Part shown: piece after piece, positions 1 through 7,971 of the stretch
Layout: each line of letters starts with the position of its first letter
Numbering within the stretch: position 1 is the stretch's first letter
Source of the DNA: Arthrobacter_E sp041360795
Lineage (GTDB): Bacteria; Actinomycetota; Actinomycetes; Actinomycetales; Micrococcaceae
Assembly (NCBI RefSeq): GCF_041360795.1
Contig: NZ_JBFUPW010000001.1
Location: 1,240,001-1,304,000, forward strand
Direction: 5' to 3'
DNA length: 64,000 nucleotides
Position numbers and translations under genes: made by a program
Notes under the pieces: model-generated
Told to the model about the DNA's origin: nothing
The model's input: the letters and a program-made list of their open reading frames with translations, nothing else
The model's database searches: none

Positions 1-538
1 CCCGTGCGTCGCTGGCCAGGGGGGTGCGGGCCGTCTCGGCGCCGTTCGACGCGACGTGCCAGTGCGCCGGGGCCGTGACGTGGAAGGTGTAGCGGGCCTT
101 CAGGTCGGGCTGTTCGAAGTTCGCGAACACGCGCCGGGCGTCCGCCGGCTCGTACTGGGTGTACAGGTAGGTCTTGCCGTCCGCGGGATCGACGTAACGG
201 TGCAGGCCCTCGCCGGAGCGGCTGTAGAGGGCGCGGGCCAGGACCGTGACCTGGTTGAGTTCCCGGAGGCCGTCCAGACGGATCCGGCTGCCGTCGACCA
301 CTTCGTCCACGGGCAGCTTCTTGCCGTTCAGGAACACCGCCTGGACGCTGTCCCCGATGAAGTCCAGGAACGTGGAGCCGCCGGGGGTCGCCTCGAAGGT
401 GATGACGCTTTCGCTGGGGAACCAGGCGACGGCCGGGTCCTCGGCGTCGCGGACGTCCAGGGTCACGTCATAGCTGAGGGTCTTCACCGCGGCGGAGCGG
501 TCCTGCGCCTCGAGGCGTTTCAGATTCTGGTTTTGCAC
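1..538 (-). CDS. pepN: Aminopeptidase N, N-terminal part (runs off the window edge)
   Basis: Reading leftward from a GTG at 538, the translation begins MQNQNLKRLEAQDRSA and continues LSYDVTLDV, then GEGLHRYVDP, TYLYTQYEPADARRVF and NFEQPDLKARYTF. These are hallmark segments of the N-terminal beta-sandwich domain of M1-family aminopeptidase N, a cytosolic zinc enzyme that removes N-terminal residues from peptides. About 179 residues are present. The GAMEN substrate motif and the HExxH zinc site would lie beyond the left edge and cannot be checked. No other ATG/GTG lies just upstream in this frame, so GTG 538 is preferred although no Shine-Dalgarno sequence is obvious. It is transcribed in the same direction as the next gene, but a hairpin separates them, so it probably has its own promoter. 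Confidence 0.88.
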   Translation of the reverse strand, partial: MQNQNLKRLEAQDRSAAVKTLSYDVTLDVRDAEDPAVAWFPSESVITFEATPGGSTFLDFIGDSVQAVFLNGKKLPVDEVVDGSRIRLDGLRELNQVTVLARALYSRSGEGLHRYVDPADGKTYLYTQYEPADARRVFANFEQPDLKARYTFHVTAPAHWHVASNGAETARTPLASDAR

Positions 539-558
539 CCGAACATTTAACCATGCAC

Positions 559-602
559 GGCGGCCACGGCCGGTGAAGTGGCGCCTTCACCGGCCAGCCG
601 CC
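559..602 (-). terminator. Hairpin terminator after the SDR gene
   Basis: GGCCGGTGAAG (568-578) pairs perfectly with CTTCACCGGCC (585-595) around a 6-base loop, and an outer GGCGG/CCGCC pair extends the stem. It lies 24 bases past the stop of the leftward SDR gene and before pepN. There is no clear T-tract. Confidence 0.7.
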
Positions 603-625
603 GTCACTTCGTCACGATGAGCAGG

Positions 626-2077
626 TCACCAGGGGGAGGGCTTGTAGTCCTTCAGGAAGACCCCGTACTGGTCCTCGCCCGCCTCTCCCATCACGATCGG
701 GTCGTAGACCCGGGCCGCGCCGTCGACCAGGTCCAGGGGCGCGTGGAAGCCCTCGTCCATGAGCCGGACCTTGGTGTAGTGCGGGCGCTCGTCCGTGATC
801 CAGCCGGTGTCCACGGCGGTCATGAGGATCTGATCGCTCTCGAACATCTCGCCCGCACTCGTCCGGGTCATCATGTTCAGGGACGCCTTCGCCATATTGG
901 TGTGCGGGTGGCCCGGTCCCTTGTAGGCGCGGGAGAACTGACCCTCCATGGCGCTCACGTTGACCACGTACTTGCGCCGGGCGGTGGACCGCCGCATGGC
1001 ATCCCGCAGGCGGCTGACCAGCAGGAAGGGTGCGGTCACGTTGCAGAGCTGCACTTCCAGCATCTCCAGCGGGTCCACCTGGTCCACCACCTGCGTCCAC
1101 GAGTTGATGGTGGCGAGGTCGGGGACCAGACCGCCGGCGTCAATGGCGGTGCCGGCCGCGATGCGGTCGAGCGACGCCGAGCCCGTCGAGAGCGCGAGCG
1201 ACGTGATCGCATCCCCCGCCAGCACGGGGTGCTCAAGGACGCTGGACGCCAGGGCGAGGGGGTGCTTGTCATGGGCGTGCCCGAAGGTCACCAGCTCCGG
1301 TCCGCCGTTGCCCTCCTGCAGGGCTGCGGGCAGGGACTCGTCTTCGGCCTCCACGAGCGGCTGGTAGGCGTTGCCGGAGCGGCGCACGGTCTGGGCCGCG
1401 TTGTTGATGATGATGTCGAGCGGTCCGGCGGCGGCGACGGAGTCGGTGAGGGCCATGACCTGGGAGGGATCACGCAGGTCGATGCCCACGATCCGCAGGC
1501 GGTGCAGCCACTCGGCGCTGTCCTCCATGGCGGCGAAGCGGCGCGCCGCATCCTTGGGGAACCGTGTGGTGATCGTCGTGTGGGCGCCGTCGCGCAGCAG
1601 CCTCAGCGCGATGTACATGCCGATCTTCGCGCGGCCGCCCGTCAGCAGTGCGCGGCGTCCCGTGAGGTCGGTGCGTGCGTCCCGCTTGGCGTGGCTCATG
1701 GCGGCGCAGTCCGGGCAGAGCTGGTGGTAGAAGGCATCCACCTGGGTGTAGTGCTGCTTGCAGATGTAGCAGGGGCGGGACCTGATGAGGTGCCCCGCGA
1801 TCTCACCCGTCGCCGAACTCGACAGCTTGTTGCCGCGGGTCTCGTCGTCGATCCGGTCCGGGGCGGCGGTGGCGGTGAGCGCCATGACGGAGCGGTCCGC
1901 TTCGGCGATCGCGTCGCGCTTCTCGTTGCGCCGGTGCCGCTTCACGGCCTTGAACATCTTGCCGGTGGCGCGACGGACGGCGATGTAGTCCGGATCCTCT
2001 TCGTCATAGACGTGGATCGTGTTGAGGACTTTGAGGCAGGCTTCGATCTCATCCGGTGTGAGTTCGGGGGTGGTCAT
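626..2077 (-). CDS. Atypical short-chain dehydrogenase/reductase with N-terminal zinc-knuckle-like region
   Basis: 483 residues, roughly twice the length of a classical SDR. Residues 1-130 are an N-terminal extension containing RPCYICKQHY and, further on, HQLCPDCAAM: two CxxC pairs that could bind zinc. A Rossmann fold follows with cofactor motif LLTGGRAKIGM (classical TGxxxGIG, here Lys in place of a Gly) and the NNAA strand-4 motif. About 100 extra residues separate NNAAQT from the helix QLCNVTAPFLL. The catalytic Ser is in VNVSAMEG, but the usual YxxxK reads TNMAK, so Thr stands where Tyr is expected. Rossmann-type cofactor binding is supported; reductase activity is not assured. The start ATG 2077 has TAAAAT seven bases upstream. 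Substrate unknown. Confidence 0.8.
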   Translation of the reverse strand: MTTPELTPDEIEACLKVLNTIHVYDEEDPDYIAVRRATGKMFKAVKRHRRNEKRDAIAEADRSVMALTATAAPDRIDDETRGNKLSSSATGEIAGHLIRSRPCYICKQHYTQVDAFYHQLCPDCAAMSHAKRDARTDLTGRRALLTGGRAKIGMYIALRLLRDGAHTTITTRFPKDAARRFAAMEDSAEWLHRLRIVGIDLRDPSQVMALTDSVAAAGPLDIIINNAAQTVRRSGNAYQPLVEAEDESLPAALQEGNGGPELVTFGHAHDKHPLALASSVLEHPVLAGDAITSLALSTGSASLDRIAAGTAIDAGGLVPDLATINSWTQVVDQVDPLEMLEVQLCNVTAPFLLVSRLRDAMRRSTARRKYVVNVSAMEGQFSRAYKGPGHPHTNMAKASLNMMTRTSAGEMFESDQILMTAVDTGWITDERPHYTKVRLMDEGFHAPLDLVDGAARVYDPIVMGEAGEDQYGVFLKDYKPSPW

Positions 2078-2084
2078 TTCCCCT

Positions 2085-2090
2085 ATTTTA
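2085..2090 (-). promoter_or_regulatory. Candidate -10 element of the SDR gene
   Basis: On the minus strand TAAAAT is followed by 7 bases and then the ATG at 2077. Transcription would start at or next to the start codon. No convincing -35 is seen. Confidence 0.45.
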
Positions 2091-2117
2091 GTGGGCGCGG
2101 CCCACTGCTCGGAACGC

Positions 2118-2152
2118 GAGCGACGGCGGCCCGCACGGGACCGCCGTCGCTC
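2118..2152 (-). terminator. Terminator after glgC
   Basis: GAGCGACGGCGG (2118-2129) and CCGCCGTCGCTC (2141-2152) are perfect 12-bp arms around an 11-base loop that itself contains CCCG/CGGG. It sits 25 bases past the glgC stop on the leftward strand. Confidence 0.8.
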
Positions 2153-2176
2153 ACTGTGAATCTGTGCAGCCGGGCG

Positions 2177-3628
2177 CTAGGAGCCCTTCGCGTTCAGCGT
2201 CACCGCTGCTGCGGCGTCGTCGGCGGAGTCCGCGTCCTCGTCGGCCGGCGCCTCCGTGGTCTCGGTCTGCACCAGGGAGACCTTGTCGATCGCGGCCTTG
2301 AGCTCGTCGTACTCCTCGACGGCGGCCTTCACGCTCTCCGGCACGGTGCCCCGCAGGCTCCGGGACAGGGCGAGCTCATCCTCATCCGGTTCCGGAACCG
2401 GTTGCCCCTTGGACAGCACCGTGATCCCGGATTCGGTGACCTTGAAGCCACGGGCCTCGTCCAGGTCCCGGTCGACGCCGATCGTGGCGCCCTTCGGGAT
2501 CCTCACGTTCTTGTCCAGGATGGCCCGGCGCACGATGGCCCCTTCACCCACGTACACGTTGTCCATCAGCACGGAGTCCAGCACGCGGGCCCCGGCCTCG
2601 ATGTACGCGTCGTTGGAGAGCACCGAGCCTTCGACGATGCCGCCGGACACCACCACGCCGTTGGCGACGATGGAGTCCAGCGCGGTGCCGACCGTGTTGT
2701 TGCGGCCCTTCACGAACTTGGCCGGCGGGGAGATGGTCTGGCGGGTGAAGATCGGCCAGTCGCGGTTGTAGAGGTTGAACACCGGCACGGGGGAGATGAG
2801 GTCCATGTGGGCGTCGTAGAACGAGTCGATGGTGCCCACGTCGCGCCAGTAGGTGCGGTCCCGTTCGGTGGCGCCGGGGATTGAATTGGTGGTGAAGTCG
2901 TACACGCCGGCCTCGCCGCGGGAGACGAAGTGGGGGATGATGTCCCCGCCCATGTCGTGCTTCGTGTCGGTGCGCTCGGCATCGAGCGTCAGGGCCTCCA
3001 CCAGGGCGTCCGCGTCGAAGACGTAGTTGCCCATGGATGCGAGGAACTGATCCGGAGCGGCGGCCAGGCCGGGGGTGCTCGTGGGCTTCTCCACGAAAGC
3101 GGAGATCTTGGAGGCGTCCTCCTGATCCACCTCGATCACGCCGAACTGGTCGGCCATCTCGAGCGGCTGGCGGACGGCGGCGACGGTCGCCTTCGCGCCG
3201 CTGGCCACGTGCTGCGCCACCATCTGCTGGAAGTCCATGCGGTACACGTGGTCCGCGCCGACGACGACCACGATGTCAGGCTGCGCGTCGTGGATCAGGT
3301 TCAGGGACTGGTAAATCGCGTTGGCGCTGCCGAGGAACCAGCTCTTGCCGATGCGCTGCTGTGCCGGCACCGAGGCCACATAATTCTGCAACTGGGTGGA
3401 CAGGCGCCACGTCTCGGAAATATGCCGGTCAAGGCTGTGGGACTTGTACTGCGTCAGCACCACGATCTTGAAATAACCGGAGTTCACCAGGTTTGACAAA
3501 GCAAAGTCAATCAGTCGGTAGCTGCCCGCGAAGGGCACCGCCGGTTTAGCCCGGTCAGCCGTGAGCGGCATGAGCCGGTTGCCCTCTCCGCCGGCCAGGA
3601 CTATTGCAAGGACTTTTTTCAGTGCCAT
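2177..3628 (-). CDS. glgC: Glucose-1-phosphate adenylyltransferase (ADP-glucose pyrophosphorylase)
   Basis: Makes ADP-glucose from ATP and glucose-1-phosphate, the committed step of bacterial glycogen synthesis. The N-terminus MALKKVLAIVLAGGEGNRL carries the nucleotidyltransferase GGxGxRL loop, followed by AKPAVPFAGSYRLIDF, the sugar-phosphate region (VEKP) and DRTYWRDVGTIDSFYDA. A left-handed beta-helix domain (SNDAYIEAG, LDKNVRIPKG) occupies roughly residues 300-405. After the conserved GITVLSKGQ there is an acidic, Ala-rich tail of about 70 residues; only this end looks low-complexity. The start ATG 3628 is preceded by GCAGGAG. It diverges from glgA, whose product uses ADP-glucose, so the 101-bp region between them holds both promoters. 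Confidence 0.97.
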   Translation of the reverse strand: MALKKVLAIVLAGGEGNRLMPLTADRAKPAVPFAGSYRLIDFALSNLVNSGYFKIVVLTQYKSHSLDRHISETWRLSTQLQNYVASVPAQQRIGKSWFLGSANAIYQSLNLIHDAQPDIVVVVGADHVYRMDFQQMVAQHVASGAKATVAAVRQPLEMADQFGVIEVDQEDASKISAFVEKPTSTPGLAAAPDQFLASMGNYVFDADALVEALTLDAERTDTKHDMGGDIIPHFVSRGEAGVYDFTTNSIPGATERDRTYWRDVGTIDSFYDAHMDLISPVPVFNLYNRDWPIFTRQTISPPAKFVKGRNNTVGTALDSIVANGVVVSGGIVEGSVLSNDAYIEAGARVLDSVLMDNVYVGEGAIVRRAILDKNVRIPKGATIGVDRDLDEARGFKVTESGITVLSKGQPVPEPDEDELALSRSLRGTVPESVKAAVEEYDELKAAIDKVSLVQTETTEAPADEDADSADDAAAAVTLNAKGS

Positions 3629-3717
3629 ATGGGTACTCCTGCGTACGTTCCGAGTGTGACGGCCGTCATGTAGACCACCGAACAGCTTTCACACTAGATC
3701 AGTTGGGCACTTGGGAC

Positions 3718-3723
3718 TACGTT
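3718..3723 (+). promoter_or_regulatory. Candidate -10 of glgA (leaderless arrangement)
   Basis: TACGTT fits the actinobacterial TAnnnT -10 pattern and lies exactly 6 bases before the GTG start at 3730. No Shine-Dalgarno sequence is present, so a leaderless transcript is inferred. Confidence 0.45.
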
Positions 3724-3729
3724 GTAAAC

Positions 3730-4944
3730 GTGCGAATCGATATTGTTTCCAAAGAATTTCCGCCTGATATTTATGGCGGTGCCGGAGTGCACGTTGCCGA
3801 GCTGAGTCGCGTCCTCGCTTCGCACGTTGATCTGCGGGTCCACGCCTTCGGCGCGCCCCGCGACACCGACTTCCACGGCGCCACGGTCAGCACTTATGCG
3901 ACCCCCGCCGAGCTGCAGGATGCGAATCCGGCGGTCCAGACGCTCGGCGTCGATCTGAGCATCGTGCCGGACGTCGCCGGAGCCGACCTCGTCCACTCCC
4001 ACACCTGGTATGCCAATATGGCCGGCCACCTCGCCTCGCTGCTGCACGGCATCCCGCACGTCCTGAGCGCTCACAGCCTGGAGCCGCTCCGGCCCTGGAA
4101 GGCCGAGCAGCTGGGCGGCGGCTACCGCCTCAGCTCGTGGGTCGAACAGACCTCGTACGAGGCTGCGGCCGCCATCATCGCCGTCTCCGAAGGCATGCGC
4201 CAGGACATCCTGCGCTGTTACCCCAACGTCGACCCGGCCAAGGTCCACGTGGTGCACAACGGCATCGACGTCTCCCTCTGGGAACGCGATGAGGACGACG
4301 ACGCCGTCCGCGCCCTGGGCATCGACCCGTCGCGTCCCAGCGTGGTCTTCGTCGGCCGCAACACGCGCCAGAAGGGCGTCCCGTATCTGCTGCGGGCGGC
4401 TCAGCAGCTTCCCCCCGATGTCCAGCTTGTCCTGTGCCTCGGTGCGGCGGACACCCCGGAGCTCGCGGCCGAGACCGCCGAGCTGATCGCCGGTCTCCAG
4501 GCTGAGCGGGACGGCGTCGTGGTCGTCGAGCGCATGCTCCCGCGCCGTGAACTCATCCAGGTGCTGAGTCACGCGACCGCCTTCGCGTGCCCGTCCATCT
4601 ACGAGCCGCTCGGCATCGTCAATCTGGAGGCCATGGCGTGCGGCGCCGCCGTCGTCGCGAGTGCGACCGGTGGCATCCCCGAGGTCGTGGCGCACGGCGA
4701 AACCGGTCTGCTCGTGCCGCTGGAACAGGTCACGGACGGCACGGGGACGCCGCTGGATCCGCAGAAGTTCGTCAATGACTTCGCGGCCGCGCTCAACGAG
4801 GTCGTCTCCGACCCGGAGAAGGCCCGCACGATGGGCCGGGCGGGACGCCGCCGGGCCGAGGAGAACTTCTCCTGGGACTCGATCGCCCAGACGACCCTGG
4901 ACGTCTACCGCACGGTGCTGCCCCAGGGCGGCGACCAGAGCTGA
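3730..4944 (+). CDS. glgA: Glycogen synthase / glycosyltransferase family 4 (GlgA/GlgM type)
   Basis: 404 residues from a GTG start; the protein begins MRIDIVSKEFPPDIYGGAG, the characteristic N-terminal glycine loop of the family. Further landmarks are LVHSHTWYANM, HVLSAHSLEPLRPWK, VHNGIDVSLW, FVGRNTRQKGVPYLL and the C-terminal donor site CPSIYEPLGIVNLEAMACG with the E-x7-E pattern of GT4 enzymes. Family members transfer glucose from ADP-glucose; the M. tuberculosis homologue (Rv1212c) makes maltose-1-phosphate, so a role in the GlgM-GlgE route is as likely as classical chain elongation. An in-frame ATG exists 126 bases upstream, but its extra residues do not look like the family and run into the glgC promoter, so GTG 3730 is chosen. 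Confidence 0.93.
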   Translation: MRIDIVSKEFPPDIYGGAGVHVAELSRVLASHVDLRVHAFGAPRDTDFHGATVSTYATPAELQDANPAVQTLGVDLSIVPDVAGADLVHSHTWYANMAGHLASLLHGIPHVLSAHSLEPLRPWKAEQLGGGYRLSSWVEQTSYEAAAAIIAVSEGMRQDILRCYPNVDPAKVHVVHNGIDVSLWERDEDDDAVRALGIDPSRPSVVFVGRNTRQKGVPYLLRAAQQLPPDVQLVLCLGAADTPELAAETAELIAGLQAERDGVVVVERMLPRRELIQVLSHATAFACPSIYEPLGIVNLEAMACGAAVVASATGGIPEVVAHGETGLLVPLEQVTDGTGTPLDPQKFVNDFAAALNEVVSDPEKARTMGRAGRRRAEENFSWDSIAQTTLDVYRTVLPQGGDQS

Positions 4945-4946
4945 CG

Positions 4947-4996
4947 GTTATGCGAAAGCCCCCTGCACCGTGCGGCGCAGGGGGCTTTCGCATAAC
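4947..4996. terminator. Bidirectional terminator between glgA and the acyl-CoA oxidase gene
   Basis: GTTATGCGAAAGCCCCCTGC (4947-4966) is repeated inverted at 4977-4996, perfect over 20 bp, with a 10-base loop. It begins 2 bases after glgA stops and ends 4 bases before the convergent gene stops, so it can serve both strands. Confidence 0.93.
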
Positions 4997-4999
4997 GGG

Positions 5000-7075
5000 C
5001 TACTTCCTCTTGGCGCGTTCCAGGAGGACCTTCTCGTCCACCGGGGCGTCTCCGGAGGCCCGGAGGGTGCGGTAGTAGGCACGGGCCTCGTCCTGACGGA
5101 CCAGCTCGGCGCCGCTGCCCACGGTGGAGCGGAGGTGCTCCTGGCCGTAGCCGAAGGCGTCCACCAGATCCAGGGCGTGGGGACGGAGGCGCACCAGCAG
5201 GCGGTTGATGTAGTCGCCGACGGTGCGGGCGCGCTGCATCGACAGGCGGCCGTTCATCAGGTACCAGGAGAGGTGCTTCTCGATCAGCGAGAGGCCGAAC
5301 AGATCGCGGACCCAGGTCAGGACCTCGCGGGTGCCGGCGTCCTCGATGCCGCGCAGGCCCTCGGTGAAGGCCTCCCACTGCAGCAGCTCGGCATGCGCAC
5401 GGGCCGCCTCGATCAGCTGGTCCTGGTGCTCGTTGAACAGGGCAGCGGCCTTGGCCTGCGGCAGCTTGTTCGCACCCTTGAGCGCGGCGCCCACCTCGGC
5501 GACCATGCTCTGAACGCGGCTGGTCAGCAGAGCCCGCTGGCTCTCCTCGTCCTTGAGCGCCAGGGCGGATTTCTGCGGCAGGCCGGTGTCGGCCACGAAC
5601 TGCGCCACCTGGCGCAGCCCGGTGCGGTTGAGCGCGACGTCGGACGCCTGAGCCGCGACGAAGCGCGCCATGACGCCGAAGTCGACGTTCCGGAACTCCT
5701 TGGCGTAGTCGGCCAGCAGGCGCTTGGCCACGAGCTGGAGCAGCACGGTGTTGTCACCTTCGAACGTCGCGTAGACGTCGAGGTCCGCGCGGAGCGAGGC
5801 GAAACGGTTCTCGATCAGGAACCCTGCGCCGCCGCAGGCCTCACGGCACTCCTGCAGGGTGTCCAGGGCGTGCCAGGTGCTGAGCGGCTTGAGGGCCGCG
5901 GCCAGCGTCTCCAGATCCTGGCGGTCCTCGTCCGTGTCCTGCTTGCCGGAGAACACGGCGTCGAACTTCTCGAGCAGCTGCTCGTGGGCGAAGCTCGCCG
6001 CGTAGGTGGTGGCGAGCCGGGTGAAGAGCCGGCGCTGGTGGCGCTGGTAGTCCAGGAGCACCTCTTCGTCCACGGGGGAACCGGCGTTGAACTGGCGGCG
6101 CTGGCTCGCGTAGCGGATGGCCGAGGCCAGCGCGATCTTGCTGGCGGCGACGCTCGCGCCGTCCAGGGAGACGCGGCCTTGCACGAGGGTGCCGAGCATG
6201 GTGAAGAAGCGGCGGCCCGGGCTCGCGATGGGGGAGGTGTACGTGCCGTCGGCGGCGACGTCGCCGTAGCGGTTGAGCAGGTTCTCGCGGGGGATCCGCA
6301 CCTGGCTGAAGTGCAGGCGGCCGTTGTCGATGCCGTTGAGGCCGCCCTTGACGCCGTCGTCCTCGCCGCCGATGCCGGGCAGGAACTCCTTGGTCTCGGC
6401 GTCACGGATCGGGACGTAGAAGGCGTGGACCCCATGGTTGACACCCTGGGTGATCAGCTGGGCGAAGACCACGGCGGCGATGCCGTCCTTGGCGGCGTTG
6501 CCGAGGTAGTCCTTCCACGCCGCCTTGAACGGCGTGTTGATCACGAACTCTTCCGTGGCCGGATCGTACGTGGCCGTGGTGCCGATGCTCGCGACGTCCG
6601 AACCGTGGCCCATCTCGGTCATGGCGAAGGCGCCGGGCGTCTCGAGGGACATGATGGACGGCAGCCAGTTCTCGTGGTGCTTCTCCGTGCCGAGGTGCAG
6701 CACCGCGGCGCCGAACAGGCCCCACTGGACACCGGCCTTGATCTGCAGCGAAGGATCGGCGGTCACCAGTTCTTCGAAGCCGGCGATGTTCCCGCCGTGG
6801 TCATCGGAGCCGCCGAAGCGCGCGGGGAACGCGCGGTGCACGGCGCCGTGATCCACGAGTCCCTTCAGCTGCTCGAACACCCGTGCGCGGTGCTCCACGT
6901 GGGTGATGCCTTCGATCTTGTGGAACTCCTCCTTGCCGGCCAGGGCCCGCGCTTCGCGACGGACCTCCGCCCAGGTGCCGAGGAGACGTTCGCCCAGGAG
7001 CGCGACGTCCACCCGGGGTTCCTTACCGGCGTCCTGCTTCTCACTGCGGCGCACGTTCTGGAGTGCTTCAGTCAT
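5000..7075 (-). CDS. Acyl-CoA oxidase (acyl-CoA dehydrogenase superfamily)
   Basis: 691 residues, the length of flavin acyl-CoA oxidases rather than of about 380-610 residue dehydrogenases. The flavin/substrate region reads GAFAMTEMGHGSDVASI. The C-terminal segment TFEGDNTVLLQL carries the glutamate used as catalytic base in peroxisomal-type oxidases, preceded by CREACGGAGFL. The expected reaction oxidises fatty acyl-CoA to trans-2-enoyl-CoA with transfer of electrons to oxygen, giving hydrogen peroxide; a dehydrogenase role remains possible. It overlaps the upstream tetR by 8 bases and must be co-transcribed with it. The divergent genes encode the following steps of the beta-oxidation spiral, so the whole block looks like one fatty acid module. 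Confidence 0.87.
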   Translation of the reverse strand: MTEALQNVRRSEKQDAGKEPRVDVALLGERLLGTWAEVRREARALAGKEEFHKIEGITHVEHRARVFEQLKGLVDHGAVHRAFPARFGGSDDHGGNIAGFEELVTADPSLQIKAGVQWGLFGAAVLHLGTEKHHENWLPSIMSLETPGAFAMTEMGHGSDVASIGTTATYDPATEEFVINTPFKAAWKDYLGNAAKDGIAAVVFAQLITQGVNHGVHAFYVPIRDAETKEFLPGIGGEDDGVKGGLNGIDNGRLHFSQVRIPRENLLNRYGDVAADGTYTSPIASPGRRFFTMLGTLVQGRVSLDGASVAASKIALASAIRYASQRRQFNAGSPVDEEVLLDYQRHQRRLFTRLATTYAASFAHEQLLEKFDAVFSGKQDTDEDRQDLETLAAALKPLSTWHALDTLQECREACGGAGFLIENRFASLRADLDVYATFEGDNTVLLQLVAKRLLADYAKEFRNVDFGVMARFVAAQASDVALNRTGLRQVAQFVADTGLPQKSALALKDEESQRALLTSRVQSMVAEVGAALKGANKLPQAKAAALFNEHQDQLIEAARAHAELLQWEAFTEGLRGIEDAGTREVLTWVRDLFGLSLIEKHLSWYLMNGRLSMQRARTVGDYINRLLVRLRPHALDLVDAFGYGQEHLRSTVGSGAELVRQDEARAYYRTLRASGDAPVDEKVLLERAKRK

Positions 7076-7871
7076 GGTGCTCTTCCTTTCCGGTGGTCGG
7101 GGCAGGCCCGGGTGCGGAGCCCGCGTGCCTGGATTCGTGTGATTGGTCGGTGGTGACGGGCGCCGCGACCATGGGCCGCACGCCGTCGACGAGCCAGGAG
7201 GTGAGGGTGGTCGCCATCTCCGCCTGGCTGGGCCGCTGGGGGCCGGTCGGGCTCAGGAGCCACTGTTCGCCAGCCGCTCGCACCAGCCCGATGGCGGCGC
7301 GGGGCCAGTAGTCCAGCAGGGCCCCGGGCTCGGCCAGGAGCTCTTCCATGGGCTGGGCGATCATGTCCGTCACGGCGTTGAGGAAGTGGCCGAAGGTGGC
7401 GTCCTGTGCAGGACCCGGCCCATCACTCTCTCCGGTGCCGCGTTGCGTCACGAACGCGTAGACGTTGGGGGAGGTCTCGGCCATCTGGAGATAGGCGTTC
7501 ACCATCGCGAACAGACCCTCAGCGGGGGAGGTCGCTTCCTGGACGGCTTCGCGGATCCTCGCCTGCATGCGGTCCAGGACCACTTCACCGACGGCCTGCT
7601 GCAAGCCGGACTTATCGCCGAAGTAGCGGTAGAACACCGATTTGGAGGTGCCGGCGGAGGAGGCGATGTCCTCCATGGACGCTTCCGGTCCGAGGCGGTG
7701 CACTGCTCGCCGGGCGGCGCGGATCAGTTCCGCACGGCGCTGAAGGCGGTGGTGCTGCCAGCGGGCGGCGCGGCCGTCCGTGCTGGCGGGGGATTCGTCG
7801 TCGCCGGGCGCCTCGGGTTCTGCCGGGAAAGGCTGCCGGGACGCGGCGCGCTGCTGTGTGGCGGGGTTCAC
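7068..7871 (-). CDS. TetR-family transcriptional regulator of the lipid module
   Basis: 267 residues from a GTG at 7871. After a disordered start of about 45 residues comes a typical TetR helix-turn-helix: ELIRAARRAV, then EASMEDIASSAGTSKSVFYRYF (about residues 50-95). The C-terminal ligand domain is generic and no ligand can be named. Reading further upstream in this frame would translate the palindrome at 7872-7902, and no ATG/GTG occurs soon downstream before the DNA-binding domain, so GTG 7871 is favoured. No Shine-Dalgarno is present, and TACGCT lies 7 bases before the GTG, suggesting a leaderless mRNA. The gene overlaps the acyl-CoA oxidase start by 8 bases. Control of this operon and the divergent thiolase operon is inferred. 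Confidence 0.88.
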   Translation of the reverse strand: MNPATQQRAASRQPFPAEPEAPGDDESPASTDGRAARWQHHRLQRRAELIRAARRAVHRLGPEASMEDIASSAGTSKSVFYRYFGDKSGLQQAVGEVVLDRMQARIREAVQEATSPAEGLFAMVNAYLQMAETSPNVYAFVTQRGTGESDGPGPAQDATFGHFLNAVTDMIAQPMEELLAEPGALLDYWPRAAIGLVRAAGEQWLLSPTGPQRPSQAEMATTLTSWLVDGVRPMVAAPVTTDQSHESRHAGSAPGPAPTTGKEEHHD

Positions 7872-7902
7872 GATACCCAGCGTATCAGGTACGCTGGGTA
7901 TC
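7872..7902. promoter_or_regulatory. 31-bp perfect palindrome, presumed TetR operator
   Basis: GATACCCAGCGTA (7872-7884) and TACGCTGGGTATC (7890-7902) are perfect 13-bp inverted arms separated by 5 bases. The site abuts the tetR start codon, covers its likely -10 (TACGCT), and lies 70-100 bases upstream of the divergent thiolase start, where its promoter would be. Binding by the adjacent TetR protein is inferred. Confidence 0.82.
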
Positions 7903-7971
7903 AGTAACTCTTCGATTGGAAACCCTGCCGCACGGGCGCCGGAAAGCCGCCCGTGCAGAACGGAGCGGAAC

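Noticed and set aside
578..2884. 768-codon rightward open frame
   Set aside because: It runs antisense through the SDR and glgC genes; residues are His/Gly/Val-rich, as expected from the complement of high-GC coding DNA, and no family motif appears.
5000..7075. FadE5-type acyl-CoA dehydrogenase
   Set aside because: The neighbourhood suggests it, but the 691-residue length and the FEGDNTV segment fit acyl-CoA oxidases better.
4661..7156. 831-codon rightward frame over the acyl-CoA oxidase gene
   Set aside because: Antisense shadow; it reads through the perfect glgA terminator and contains no recognisable domain.
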